Below, in pieces: positions 16,110 to 24,006 of a stretch of 38,506 bases of DNA (positions within the stretch are counted from its first letter, which is position 1; each line of letters begins with the position of its first letter). Both the position numbers and the translations under genes were made by a program. A model generated the notes under the pieces. That model was not told where the DNA came from. It ran no database searches and saw nothing but the letters and a program-made list of their open reading frames with translations. Origin of the DNA: Candidatus Eiseniibacteriota bacterium (GTDB taxonomy: Bacteria > Eisenbacteria > RBG-16-71-46); assembly GCA_025357055.1 (NCBI GenBank), contig JANXPZ010000216.1:1-38506 (forward strand), written 5' to 3'.

Positions 16110-17527
16110 ATCCGAAACTCCTCTCCGACGTCGCCTATCTCAGCTCGGCGATCCTCTTCATCATCGGACTGAAGTTCCTCAGCCATCCCAAGCGCGCGCG
16201 GCGCGGCAACCAGATGGCCGCGATCGGCATGCTGTTCGCCATCGTCGCCTCGTTCATCTTCATCTGGGGCGGCGGCCTGCTGCAGCCCGGCTCCAACGCC
16301 GGCGTGCTCATCATCGTCGGCATCCTGGTGGGCGGCCTGGCCGGCACGATCGGCGCACGCTACGTGGCGATGACCGACATGCCCCAGATGGTCGCGCTGC
16401 TCAACGGCTGCGGCGGCGGCGCAGCGGCGCTCATCTCGACCGTCGAGTTCGCCAACTTCGCGGCGGGCCGGGGCGAGAGCGACCCGCTCGCCTTCGGGGC
16501 CACGTTGTTCGGCGCCGTGATCGGCTCGCTCTCGTTCTGGGGCTCGCTGATGGCGTTCGGCAAGCTCAGCGGCTTCATGGAGCGCGCCATCACCTCGGCG
16601 TTCCAGAAGTTCCTCACCGTGGCGGTCTTCCTCGCCCTGATCGCGACCATCGTCTGGATCGGCATGGGCGCGGGCATGACCGCCTTCTACGCCCTGCTCG
16701 GCGTCTCGCTGCTGTTCTCGCTCCTGATGGTCATCCCCATCGGCGGCGCCGACATGCCGGTGGTCATCTCGCTGCTGAACTCGTGCACCGGCCTCGCGGT
16801 GGCGGCGACCGGCTTCGCGCTGCGGGAACCCGCGTTGATCATCAGCGGTACGCTGGTGGGAGCGTCGGGGACGCTGCTCACGCTGCTCATGTGCAAGGCC
16901 ATGAACCGCTCCATCACCAACGTGCTCTTCGCCGGCGTCGGCGCAGGCCCGGTGGCGACCCCGGGCGCGGCGGGTGCGAGCGGTCCGGCCAAGACCGCGC
17001 GCGAGATCTCGGCCGACGACCTGGCCATGCTGCTGGCCAACATCCAGACGCTGATCGTCATCCCGGGCTACGGCATGGCGGTGGCGCAGGCGCAACACGT
17101 CACGCGCGAGCTGGCGGACATCCTGACGGCGAAGGGCGTGGACGTGAAATACGCGGTGCACCCGGTGGCCGGCCGCATGCCCGGGCACATGAACGTGCTG
17201 CTCGCCGAGGCCAACGTGCCCTACGAACAACTCTTCGACCTCGAACAGATCAACCCCGAGTTCGAGCGGTGCGACGTCGCACTGGTGATCGGCGCCAACG
17301 ACGTGGTGAACCCGTGCGCGCGCTACGACAAGTCCAGCCCGATCTACGGCATGCCCATCCTGGATGCCGACAAGGCCAAGAACATCATCGTGGTGAAGCG
17401 CAGCCTCAAGCCCGGGTTCGCCGGCATCGACAACGAGATCTACTTCAATCCGAAGACCTACATGTTCTTCGGCGACGCCAAGAACGCCATCCAGAAACTG
17501 GTGACGGCGGTGAAAGCGGCCGAATAG
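16106..17527 (+). CDS. pntB: NAD(P) transhydrogenase subunit beta
   Basis: The 473-residue subunit has about nine membrane helices in the first 300 residues, including LLNGCGGGAAALISTVEF and PVVISLLNSCTGLAVAATGFAL. A cytoplasmic NADP(H)-binding domain (III) follows: VIPGYGMAVAQAQHVTREL, then YAVHPVAGRMPGHMNVLLAE and VALVIGANDVVNPCARYD, and finally VVKRSLKPGFAGIDNEIYF. These are the diagnostic domain III blocks. It starts at ATG 16106 within the pntAB stop (ATGA). About 30 bp after its stop comes a strong hairpin (17559-17584) that probably ends the operon. It provides NADPH at the membrane at the cost of proton motive force. Confidence 0.96.
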   Translation: MNPKLLSDVAYLSSAILFIIGLKFLSHPKRARRGNQMAAIGMLFAIVASFIFIWGGGLLQPGSNAGVLIIVGILVGGLAGTIGARYVAMTDMPQMVALLNGCGGGAAALISTVEFANFAAGRGESDPLAFGATLFGAVIGSLSFWGSLMAFGKLSGFMERAITSAFQKFLTVAVFLALIATIVWIGMGAGMTAFYALLGVSLLFSLLMVIPIGGADMPVVISLLNSCTGLAVAATGFALREPALIISGTLVGASGTLLTLLMCKAMNRSITNVLFAGVGAGPVATPGAAGASGPAKTAREISADDLAMLLANIQTLIVIPGYGMAVAQAQHVTRELADILTAKGVDVKYAVHPVAGRMPGHMNVLLAEANVPYEQLFDLEQINPEFERCDVALVIGANDVVNPCARYDKSSPIYGMPILDADKAKNIIVVKRSLKPGFAGIDNEIYFNPKTYMFFGDAKNAIQKLVTAVKAAE

Positions 17528-17558
17528 CCGGTTCGCTCGCGGGCTTCAGAAGTCGTTG

Positions 17559-17584
17559 ACGGGCGGGACGCGAGTCCCGCCCGT
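17559..17584 (+). terminator. Hairpin after pntB, probable terminator
   Basis: ACGGGCGGGAC and GTCCCGCCCGT form an 11-bp perfect GC-rich stem around a GCGA loop, 31 bp beyond the pntB stop. The following bases (TCCGCG) lack a T-run, so termination may need help or the element may only stabilise the transcript end. Confidence 0.55.
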
Positions 17585-17639
17585 TCCGCGTTCCGGCCCC
17601 CCCCCGACGGTCCAGGCCTGCTCCACGCAAGCGCAGTGG

Positions 17640-17657
17640 GCTCCACGATCGTGGAGC
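17640..17657. promoter_or_regulatory. 18-bp perfect palindrome, candidate activator (UAS) site
   Basis: GCTCCACGATCGTGGAGC is an 18-bp perfect palindrome. A lone half-site GCTCCACG also occurs at 17620-17627. Its centre lies about 126 bp upstream of the -24 box of the sigma-54 promoter at 17774, the usual distance for an enhancer-binding activator. It could alternatively be a hairpin of the pntB 3' region or part of a repeated element. No T-run follows. Confidence 0.5.
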
Positions 17658-17773
17658 AGATGGCGCCCGACGGCCACGCACCGCGTGGCGGTGACGATCC
17701 CGGCCCGGGCGTCCAGCGTTGCAGCCGTGCGGCTTCCGACCCCGATCCCGTGAGCGTGCGGCGGGCGCCCCGA

Positions 17774-17788
17774 TGGCATGCCGGTTGC
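17774..17788 (+). promoter_or_regulatory. Sigma-54-type -24/-12 promoter upstream of the glycosyltransferase
   Basis: TGGCATGCCGGTTGC matches the sigma-54 consensus (TGGCAC-N5-TTGC): GG at 17775-17776 and GC at 17787-17788, 12 bp apart as required. The predicted transcription start is near 17800, which leaves a leader of about 32 bp before ATG 17832. Only the -24 base T replaces the consensus C. In a genome this GC-rich, chance matches are not negligible, but the position is right and an upstream palindrome is present. Confidence 0.6.
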
Positions 17789-17831
17789 GGTTCCCGTGAG
17801 CGGACTGCACTTCGACACGGAGGCTGGAGCC

Positions 17832-18977
17832 ATGAGAATCGGGGTCGTCTCCCAGGCGTACTACCCGCGCTACGGCGGGATCACCGAGCACGTCCACCAC
17901 ACCGCGGTCGAGCTGCGCCGGCGCGGCCACGAAGTCACGATCATCACCAGCCGCTTCCGCGACAGCCTCGAGACCAACCACTCCCAGGGTGTCGAGCGCG
18001 TGGGCTACAACCTGCTGGTGCCCTTCAACCGCGCGTTCGTGGACCTCACCATCGGCCTGACGCTGCGCCAGCAGTTGCGACGGCTGTTCCGCGCCCACGA
18101 CTTCGAAGTGCTCCACACCCACTGCCCGAACGCCCCGAGCCTGCCCATCCTCGCCGTTCAGGAGGCGACCTGCGCACAGGTGGGGACGTTCCACGCCATG
18201 GCCGGGCGGGGGCTCCTGCAGGACGCCTTCCAGCGTTACCTGGCCGCGACCGTGAGCCGGCTCGACGCGCGGATCGCGGTGTCCGCGACTGCCGAGGCCT
18301 CGACCAGGCTCTATTACCCGGGGCACTACCACGTGATCCCGAACGGCGTGGACGTGGAGCGCTTCCATCCAGACGTCGAGCCGCTCGGCCGGTGGAGCGA
18401 CCCAGGGCGTGTCAACCTCCTGTTCGTAGGCCGGCTCGACCCGCGCAAAGGTCTCCAGGTCCTGCTCGGCGCGATGCCGGAGGTCGTGGAGCGCACCCGC
18501 GGCCGCGCGCGACTGCTGATCGTCGGTGACTCCTACCTCCGCCCGCGGTTCGAGGCGCAGGTCCCTTCCGCGATGCGCGCGTTCGTGCACTTCGCCGGAC
18601 ACGTGCCGAGTGGCGACCTGCCGCGCTGGTACGCGACCGGCGACATCTTCGTGTCTCCGGCCTCCGGCAACGAGAGCTTCGGCATCGTGCTGCTCGAGGC
18701 GATGGCGGCCGGACGCGCGGTGGTGGCCTCGGACATCCCCGGCTACCGCTCGGTGGTGAATCCGGACGAGGACGGCGTGTTGTTCGAGCCCGGCAACGTG
18801 CCGGCGCTGGCCCGCACGCTCGCCGCCCTGGTGGACGACCCGGCGCGCCGCGCCGCGCTGGCCGGGCGCGGTCGCGCGCGAGCACTGCAGTTCGCCTGGC
18901 CGAAGGTCACGGAGCAGATCGAGGCGCTGTACCGGGAGGTGGTCGGCCGGCGCAGCGAGGTCACCGAAACGGTCTGA
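17832..18977 (+). CDS. GT4-family glycosyltransferase
   Basis: The 381-residue GT-B glycosyltransferase belongs to the phosphatidylinositol-mannosyltransferase/MshA-like GT4 group. It opens MRIGVVSQAYYPRYGGITEHVHHTAVELRRRGHEV, with the G-G-x-x-x-H acceptor-side loop. NLLFVGRLDPRKGLQVLLGA begins the donor domain, and NESFGIVLLEAMAAGRAVVASDIPGYRSVV is the E-x7-E nucleotide-sugar motif. The likely reaction is transfer of a hexose from a nucleotide sugar to a lipid or glycan acceptor, acting at the cytoplasmic membrane face. GGAGG lies about nine bases before ATG 17832; an in-frame ATG at 17778 overlaps the candidate promoter and is less likely. A sigma-54-type promoter precedes it, and a GH4-type glycosidase follows 108 bp later. 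The acceptor is unknown. Confidence 0.92.
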   Translation: MRIGVVSQAYYPRYGGITEHVHHTAVELRRRGHEVTIITSRFRDSLETNHSQGVERVGYNLLVPFNRAFVDLTIGLTLRQQLRRLFRAHDFEVLHTHCPNAPSLPILAVQEATCAQVGTFHAMAGRGLLQDAFQRYLAATVSRLDARIAVSATAEASTRLYYPGHYHVIPNGVDVERFHPDVEPLGRWSDPGRVNLLFVGRLDPRKGLQVLLGAMPEVVERTRGRARLLIVGDSYLRPRFEAQVPSAMRAFVHFAGHVPSGDLPRWYATGDIFVSPASGNESFGIVLLEAMAAGRAVVASDIPGYRSVVNPDEDGVLFEPGNVPALARTLAALVDDPARRAALAGRGRARALQFAWPKVTEQIEALYREVVGRRSEVTETV

Positions 18978-19085
18978 GCACGCGCGGTCCCGTCAGGGGA
19001 TCCGGCGTCTCGTCGCTCTCGCCCGGTTCGGCGAGGGCAAGTCCCGACGGCGCGGTATGGGCCGGAGCCGAAGAAGGGTGCTGCG

Positions 19086-20597
19086 ATGAAACCTCTCAAG
19101 ATCGTCATCCTGGGCGCCGGCAGCGCCAGCTTCGCCCTCAACTCGCTCGCCACCCTGTTGCGGGAGCCCGCGCTGCGGGGCAGCACGCTCGCCCTGGTGG
19201 ACGTGGACCCGGACGCTCTTCGGCTGGTGCGGCGCCTCGCCGAACGGCTCGACCTGGAATGGAACGCCCGCTTCCACATCGAGGTCCACGACGACCGCTG
19301 CGCCGTCCTCGAGGACGCCGACTTCGTCGTCTGCGCGATCGAGCGCGTGCCGCGAGAGAAGCTCTGGCGTCACGACTGGGAGGTCCCGCTGCGTCACGGT
19401 CTGCGTCAGCCGCTCGCGGAGAACGGAGGGCCCGGGGGCTTCGCCCATGCCGCGCGCAACATCCCGCCGGTCATCGACATCGCCCGGGACATGGAGCGCC
19501 TCTGCCCGGACGCGGTGCTCATCATGCTCAGCAATCCCCTGCCGCGTCTCTGTCGCGCGGTGACGAAGTACACCTCGATCCGGGTCGTCGGGCTCTGTCA
19601 CCAGCTCAGCTTCGGCTACGCGCTGGCTGGCATATTGCTGTTCGACCGGACCGGCGTGCCCGTCCCTCCCGGGATCCTGCTGCCCAACATCCCGTTGTTC
19701 CCCTACGGGCGCGCATTCTGGGCGACCGTGGGTGAGTACGTGACCCGGGTCAGCGAGGCGATCGACATCCAGGCGGCCGGGCTCAATCATTTCACCTGGA
19801 TGCTGGACGTCCGGGACAGGCGGACGGGCCAGGATCTCTATCCCCTGCTGCGCAGTCGATTCCTGGCCGTCCCCGGCGGGCGCGAGCGCCTCTCGCGCGA
19901 CCTGCTGCGCATCACCGGATACCTGCCCGCCACCGGCGACACGCACCTGAGCGAGTACCTGCCGTACACCCACAATCCCGGGACCAGGCCCTGGGAGCGG
20001 TACCACCTGCGGCCCTACGACTGGGCGCGCGCGGAGCGTGGCCGCGGTGAGCTCCGGCACGAGCTCACGGGCACGATCGAGGGGGGCAGTTCGGCGTTGC
20101 GGCAGCTTCGCGACCTGTCCAGCGAGGGCATCTGTGAGGTCGTGCTGGGACTGAGCGGTCGTGGCGATGTCTGCCGCCCCGCGGCCAACGTGCCGAATCA
20201 CGGCGCGATCCCGAACCTGCCCCCGGACACCATCGTCGAGGTCCCGGTGAGGTTCACGCGCGCGGGCGCACTACCAGCGCGCATCACCGAACTGCCTCCG
20301 ATGATCTCCGAGCTGTGTCGACGCGAGGCCCAGCTCGTCGAGTACGTCGTGGATGCGGCCGTCCAGGGGAGCCGCGAGCTTGCCCTGCAGGCACTCTGCC
20401 TCGACCCGACCATGGACGACCTCGACGTGGCGCGGGCGGTGCTCGACGACTGCCTCGAGATCCACCGGGACCACCTGCCGCAGTTCCACGGCAAGTGGTC
20501 GAACGAGCGTCGCTGTGCCAGGCCCGCGTCGCTGCGTGCGGCGGGCCGCGGGTCGGACCGGGAACTATCGGCCGCGGGAACCCATGGCGCGGCGTAG
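19086..20597 (+). CDS. GH4-family glycosidase (alpha-galactosidase/glucosidase-like)
   Basis: The 503-residue protein fits the NAD- and divalent-metal-dependent GH4 glycosidases. The NAD loop is ILGAGSASFALNSLA (8-22, G-A-G-S). SNPLPRL is at 149-155. CHQ at 171-173 supplies the metal-binding Cys/His, and AAGLNHFTW (231-239) supplies the second His. Between these last two motifs lies an unusually long, Pro-rich segment (about 62 residues). The C-terminal region contains VANVPNHGAIPNLPP-like family sequence (AANVPNHGAIPNLP, 361-374). The tail after about residue 475 is Ala/Arg-rich and runs over the stop of the minus-strand SDR gene by 33 bp. GH4 enzymes usually act on alpha- or beta-linked sugars; the substrate is unassigned. 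It sits 108 bp after a glycosyltransferase, and the two may act on the same glycan. Confidence 0.8.
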   Translation: MKPLKIVILGAGSASFALNSLATLLREPALRGSTLALVDVDPDALRLVRRLAERLDLEWNARFHIEVHDDRCAVLEDADFVVCAIERVPREKLWRHDWEVPLRHGLRQPLAENGGPGGFAHAARNIPPVIDIARDMERLCPDAVLIMLSNPLPRLCRAVTKYTSIRVVGLCHQLSFGYALAGILLFDRTGVPVPPGILLPNIPLFPYGRAFWATVGEYVTRVSEAIDIQAAGLNHFTWMLDVRDRRTGQDLYPLLRSRFLAVPGGRERLSRDLLRITGYLPATGDTHLSEYLPYTHNPGTRPWERYHLRPYDWARAERGRGELRHELTGTIEGGSSALRQLRDLSSEGICEVVLGLSGRGDVCRPAANVPNHGAIPNLPPDTIVEVPVRFTRAGALPARITELPPMISELCRREAQLVEYVVDAAVQGSRELALQALCLDPTMDDLDVARAVLDDCLEIHRDHLPQFHGKWSNERRCARPASLRAAGRGSDRELSAAGTHGAA

Positions 20598-21290
20598 CGC
20601 CCAGTCCGTCACCCGATCCGGGACCAGGCGTCGCGCGAGTGCCGTCAGAAGCGCCGGCAGCGTGACGGTGTAGCGCGTCCGCGGGTGCTTCGACCGCGCC
20701 GCCCGGAGGATGGTCCGCGCGACGCTCTCCGGCGGGAGCTCGAAGAGATACCAGCCCTTCCGCCCGTGCTCGAAGCGTCGCACGAGATCGGCGTACGGCG
20801 ACGCCGGGTCCCGGGGCGTTACGGCGCGCGCCGCGTCCCTGAAGCCGGTGCGGATCGGACCCGGCTCGATCAGGATGACGTGGACTCCGAACGGGGAGAG
20901 CTCGAGGCGCAGGGCGTCGCTGATCGCCTCCAGAGCGAACTTGGAGGCCGCATAGGCCCCGCCGAACGGGGCGGCCACGCGCCCTGCGACCGAGCTGACG
21001 TTGACGATCGCGCCGCCGCGGCGCTCGCGCATCCCGGGCAGGAATGGCTGAGTGAAGGCGAGCACGCCGACCACGTTCACCTCGAACTGTCGCCGGAGTT
21101 GCGCGGGGGCCACCTCCTCCAGCGGACCCATCTGGCCATAGCCGGCGTTGTTGACCAGGAGATCCAGGCCATGGCCCGCCGTGGCCTTCAGGATGGCCGA
21201 CACTGCGTCCCGCCGCGAGGCTTCGTCCGCCACGTCCATGACCAGGGGAACGACGGTCAGCCCGGTCAGCCCCCTCATGATCTCTTCCAT
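20565..21290 (-). CDS. Short-chain dehydrogenase lacking its N-terminal cofactor loop
   Basis: The start is ATG 21290, preceded by AGGAGGGG about six bases upstream on the minus strand; a GTG at 21332 would add 14 residues. The protein is about 241 residues. Conserved SDR parts are present: LLVNNAGYGQ (NNAG), NVSSVAG with the catalytic Ser, and YAASKFALEA (YxxxK). The first strand and the TGxxxGxG cofactor loop are absent; the sequence begins with LTGLTVVPLVMDVAD, which corresponds to strand 3 of the Rossmann fold. No TGxxxGxG appears upstream in the other frames before the divergent gene. It may be a dead or repurposed SDR. It converges on the GH4 gene with a 33-bp overlap. Confidence 0.75.
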   Translation of the reverse strand: MEEIMRGLTGLTVVPLVMDVADEASRRDAVSAILKATAGHGLDLLVNNAGYGQMGPLEEVAPAQLRRQFEVNVVGVLAFTQPFLPGMRERRGGAIVNVSSVAGRVAAPFGGAYAASKFALEAISDALRLELSPFGVHVILIEPGPIRTGFRDAARAVTPRDPASPYADLVRRFEHGRKGWYLFELPPESVARTILRAARSKHPRTRYTVTLPALLTALARRLVPDRVTDWALRRAMGSRGR

Positions 21291-21367
21291 CGGCCCCTCC
21301 TGGGGGATGAATACCACCGGGAAGAGGCTCACCGGAAGGGGGAGCGCCCGCCGGTCCGCTTTCGCTG

Positions 21368-21396
21368 CTGACAGCGGCCGGAGGTGGCCCTAGACT
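21368..21396 (+). promoter_or_regulatory. Sigma-70-type promoter of the cytidylate-kinase-like gene
   Basis: CTGACA (21368-21373), a 17-bp spacer and TAGACT (21391-21396) form a good -35/-10 pair. The start codon ATG 21450 follows 53 bp later with CAGGAGA as ribosome-binding site. Confidence 0.6.
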
Positions 21397-21449
21397 GGTG
21401 CGTGGGAGAGGCGCTCCGCCCCGCCCGCAACCAGACGCAGGAGACCGCC

Positions 21450-22184
21450 ATGCCCTCCATCGACAGGATCCTCGACCGGCAGGTCGGAAAGTGGGAATCG
21501 GAGAAGTCCGCCCACACCCGCGAGCCCGGCTCGCGCGACCGGCCCGGAGTGCCCGTACAGCCCATCCTCACCGTCTCGCGCCAGCGCGGCAGCGATGGCA
21601 CGCTACTCGCGGAGCGACTCGCCGAACGCTTCGGCTACACCTTGCTCCACCGCGACGTGATCGACCGCATCTGCGAATCCTCGGGCTACAAGCGCCGCAT
21701 CATCGAGTCGCTCGACGGGCGCGCTCGCTCGCAGATGCAGCTCCTGGTCGAGTCCGTGCTGCAGGGCGCCTATGTCGATGCCAGCGACTACCTCAGGGCC
21801 CTCCTCGAGGTCATCTACTCGATCTCGCAACTGGGCGGCGTCGTGGTGGTGGGCCGCGGCTCCAACTTCATCCTCGGGCACGAGCGCGGCTTCCACATCC
21901 GGGTGGTGGCCCCGCTCGAAGTGCGGGTGAGGAACCTCGCCGAACGCGAGCGACTCACCGAGCGCGACGCCCTGCGGGAGATCGAGAAGAGCGACCGCGA
22001 ACGGACCGAGTGGATCCGCAAGGCCTGCGGACGTTCGATCGACGACCCGCTTGGCTACGACCTCATCATCAACCACGTCTCGATCTCGATGGAATCGGCG
22101 ACCCACCTGGTGGCCGCGGCCGCGCAGGAGAAGTTCGGGAGGCTGAGGGCGGAGCGGGGTCCCGTGCTGGAGGCCGCGAGCTAG
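21450..22184 (+). CDS. Cytidylate-kinase-like protein (cytidylate_kin2 family)
   Basis: The 244-residue protein is related to the Cytidylate_kin2 group. After a polar N-terminus of about 35 residues, ILTVSRQRGSDGTLLAERLAERFGY (about 38-62) is the nucleotide-binding segment. It is followed by DVIDRIC, GVVVVGRGSNFIL (about 134-146), and HIRVVAPLEVRVRNLAERERLTERDA with IEKSDRERTEWIRK, the basic lid region. YDLIINHVSISMES closes the core. The family is linked to nucleoside or other small-molecule phosphorylation, but most members are untested. The glycine-loop lysine seen in true CMP kinases (GKS/T) is replaced here by SRQRGSDGT, as usual in this subfamily. Its nearest neighbour is the truncated SDR, divergently placed. 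Confidence 0.8.
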   Translation: MPSIDRILDRQVGKWESEKSAHTREPGSRDRPGVPVQPILTVSRQRGSDGTLLAERLAERFGYTLLHRDVIDRICESSGYKRRIIESLDGRARSQMQLLVESVLQGAYVDASDYLRALLEVIYSISQLGGVVVVGRGSNFILGHERGFHIRVVAPLEVRVRNLAERERLTERDALREIEKSDRERTEWIRKACGRSIDDPLGYDLIINHVSISMESATHLVAAAAQEKFGRLRAERGPVLEAAS

Positions 22185-22340
22185 GCGCGGGCGCGGCGCA
22201 GCGGCTCCTTCAGGCCGCCCACCTGTTTCCAGCGGCGGGGCGAATCGACGACAATCGACCCACCTGATGCCACCTCCGACCGCGCGGTGGAACCGCGTCG
22301 CTCCGCGGGACCGCCTCCACGCCCTGACCGGGAGAAGCGC

Positions 22341-23225
22341 ATGACGCAAAGTCGCTGGCCTTCCGTGGTGGTCGCGCTCGCGCTGCTCTGCCCCGCATTC
22401 GTAGAAGCCGCCACTCCCACGACACTCGACTCGCTGGTCACCGCCGAGCGGGCCTTCGCCACCCGGTCGGTCGGGCAGGGCGTGCGTGACGCGTTCCTCG
22501 CGTTCCTCGCCGAAGACGGCGTCATCTTCAGCCCGCTGGCGACCAACGGTCGTCAGGCGTGGGAGTCGCGTGCCCCGGTCACCGCCACGCTGGTGTGGGA
22601 GCCGGTCTTCGCGGAAGTCTCCGCGGCGGGCGACCTCGGCTACACGACCGGGCCCTGGGAGTTGCGGCCGAACGACCCGCAGCGCGCCACCGGTTACGGG
22701 CACTACGTCTCGGTCTGGCAGAAGCAGGCCGACGGCGCGTGGCGCGTGGCGGTGGACATCGGCATCACGCACGCGCAGCCCGCGCGCGGACTGGGGAACG
22801 CGGACTTCACGCCGGGCCCGCTCCATGCGACACCCCGGCGCAAGGCGGGCCCGATCGACCTCGTGGCACTCGACCTAGCGTGGACCCGGGACGCGCGCGC
22901 GAAAGGCTCGGCGGCGGCCTTCGCGCGCCGGGCTGCGCCCGACGTGCGCTTCTGCCGCGACCTCGTGGCACCGGTGGTGGGGCCGCGTGCCGGGTCCGAG
23001 ATGTTGCTGTCCATCCCGGGTGTGACGCTCTGGAATCCGCAGGCACAGAAGGTCGCACGCTCGGGCGACCTGGGCTGCACCTACGGGATCCTCGAGCGCC
23101 GCCGTCTGGGCGGCGTCGCGCCCGACTCGAGCGTCTACCTGCACGTCTGGCGCCGGGGCGACGACGACCGGTGGAAGGTCGCGCTCGCGCTCGAGAGCGC
23201 ACTGCCGGAGAGCAAAGGCCGGTAG
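22341..23225 (+). CDS. Secreted protein with two NTF2/SnoaL-like domains (DUF4440-like)
   Basis: The 294-residue protein has a signal peptide (VVVALALLCPAFVEAA). Two repeated alpha-plus-beta units follow. The first (about 25-150) reads LVTAERAFATRS, FLAEDGVIF and GYTTGPWEL, then GHYVSVWQKQADGAWRVAVDIG. The second (about 165-290) reads LDLAWTRDARA, FARRAAPDVRF, GCTYGILERR and SVYLHVWRRGDDDRWKVALA. The pattern A-E-x-A-F-A and W-x-x-x-x-D-G-x-W-x-V-x-x-D matches the DUF4440/SnoaL-like fold. Function is unknown; the periplasm is the likely location. GGGAGAAG is placed seven bases before ATG 22341. It is monocistronic, judging from its neighbours. Confidence 0.75.
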   Translation: MTQSRWPSVVVALALLCPAFVEAATPTTLDSLVTAERAFATRSVGQGVRDAFLAFLAEDGVIFSPLATNGRQAWESRAPVTATLVWEPVFAEVSAAGDLGYTTGPWELRPNDPQRATGYGHYVSVWQKQADGAWRVAVDIGITHAQPARGLGNADFTPGPLHATPRRKAGPIDLVALDLAWTRDARAKGSAAAFARRAAPDVRFCRDLVAPVVGPRAGSEMLLSIPGVTLWNPQAQKVARSGDLGCTYGILERRRLGGVAPDSSVYLHVWRRGDDDRWKVALALESALPESKGR

Positions 23226-23347
23226 GCGGCCCCGCCGCGCAGCGCGCCATCGACCTTGCGCCCGACCACACCACCCGCTCAGTAGTTCCGCATCGGTCCG
23301 GACCGACCCCGACGGATGAAACCGGGAGGTACCGGTCGCTGAGCTTC

Positions 23348-23683
23348 CTAGTAGTCGCGCTTCACCTCGTAGCGCTGCGGGGCACGCTGGAACTCGGCGA
23401 ACGTGGAATCGCTGTCGAAGAGATAGGGGCCGCCCTTCCACTCGGCACGCGGCGAGTGAGCGTTCGGCCAGAAGCGCATGCCGGTCACGGGGTCACGCAG
23501 CAGTCCGCAGTAGAGCGCCGGGTCCCGGCGGAAACGGCGCAACGTCGCCGGGCTGGCGAAGCGGTAGGGTTCTCCGTTGACGCGCGCGTGGAGCGCATCC
23601 GCGAGCGAGCCCACCCGCGTCGGGTCCACCGGGTCCCAGAGCGAGCGTTGCAGATGGAACAGGGCGAACTCGGGATCCGTCAC
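23348..23683 (-). CDS. YHS-like protein, two half-repeats without cysteines
   Basis: The 111-residue protein starts with GTG (23683-23681). After a leader (MTDPEFALFHLQRSL) come two related units: VNGEPYRFASPATLRRFRRDPALY and WKGGPYLFDSDSTFAEFQRAPQRYEV. They share G-x-P-Y-x-F, a polar patch and F-x-x-x-P-x-x-Y, the scaffold of YHS/TRASH domains. Between them is the DPVTGM that usually starts a YHS domain. The metal-binding cysteines of typical YHS domains are mostly absent (one Cys only, in LYCGLL). It is 27 bp downstream of a small exported-protein gene on the same strand, so they are probably co-transcribed. Function is unknown. Confidence 0.6.
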   Translation of the reverse strand: MTDPEFALFHLQRSLWDPVDPTRVGSLADALHARVNGEPYRFASPATLRRFRRDPALYCGLLRDPVTGMRFWPNAHSPRAEWKGGPYLFDSDSTFAEFQRAPQRYEVKRDY

Positions 23684-23710
23684 CGGTCCCGACGGGACCG
23701 ACCGCGACGC

Positions 23711-23920
23711 TCAGGTGAAGGCGGGCTTAAGACCCGCGAAGGGATTCGGCGCAGGCGTCGTCCCGGCGGGCGTTGCCGCGGCCGGCGCTCCGGTCGAGTC
23801 CTGCGCTGCAGCCACGGCCACCACGCAGGATGTGCCCGCGACGAGTGGCGCGCCCACGGCGAGTGACGCCAGCGCGAGCGCCGGGATGATCCGCAACGGA
23901 AGAGTGCTGGGCTTCGACAC
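23711..23920 (-). CDS. Small exported protein of unknown function
   Basis: The 69-residue reading frame has a GTG start (23920-23918) and GGAGAG six bases upstream. Residues 8-38 are a signal-peptide-like segment (PLRIIPALALASLAVGAPL), followed by an Ala/Thr/Pro-rich tail ending in FAGLKPAFT. It is too short for a domain call. The minus-strand box TACAAT at 23976-23971 is a plausible -10. It leads the pair with the YHS-like gene 27 bp downstream, so both may serve one envelope function. This gene is too small to be sure of from sequence alone. Confidence 0.5.
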   Translation of the reverse strand: MSKPSTLPLRIIPALALASLAVGAPLVAGTSCVVAVAAAQDSTGAPAAATPAGTTPAPNPFAGLKPAFT

Positions 23921-23970
23921 GGGGTCTCTCCAGGTTGACTCCGGTGGCCGAAGGGGCCGCCGGGCGAGCC

Positions 23971-23976
23971 ATTGTA
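23971..23976 (-). promoter_or_regulatory. Candidate -10 box upstream of the small exported protein
   Basis: On the minus strand TACAAT lies 51 bp before the GTG start at 23920. The position 17 bp further upstream (GGCTCG) is a poor -35, so this is a weak call. Confidence 0.35.
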
Positions 23977-24006
23977 GACGATGCGCGGGCGCGCGAGCCG
24001 CGGTCC

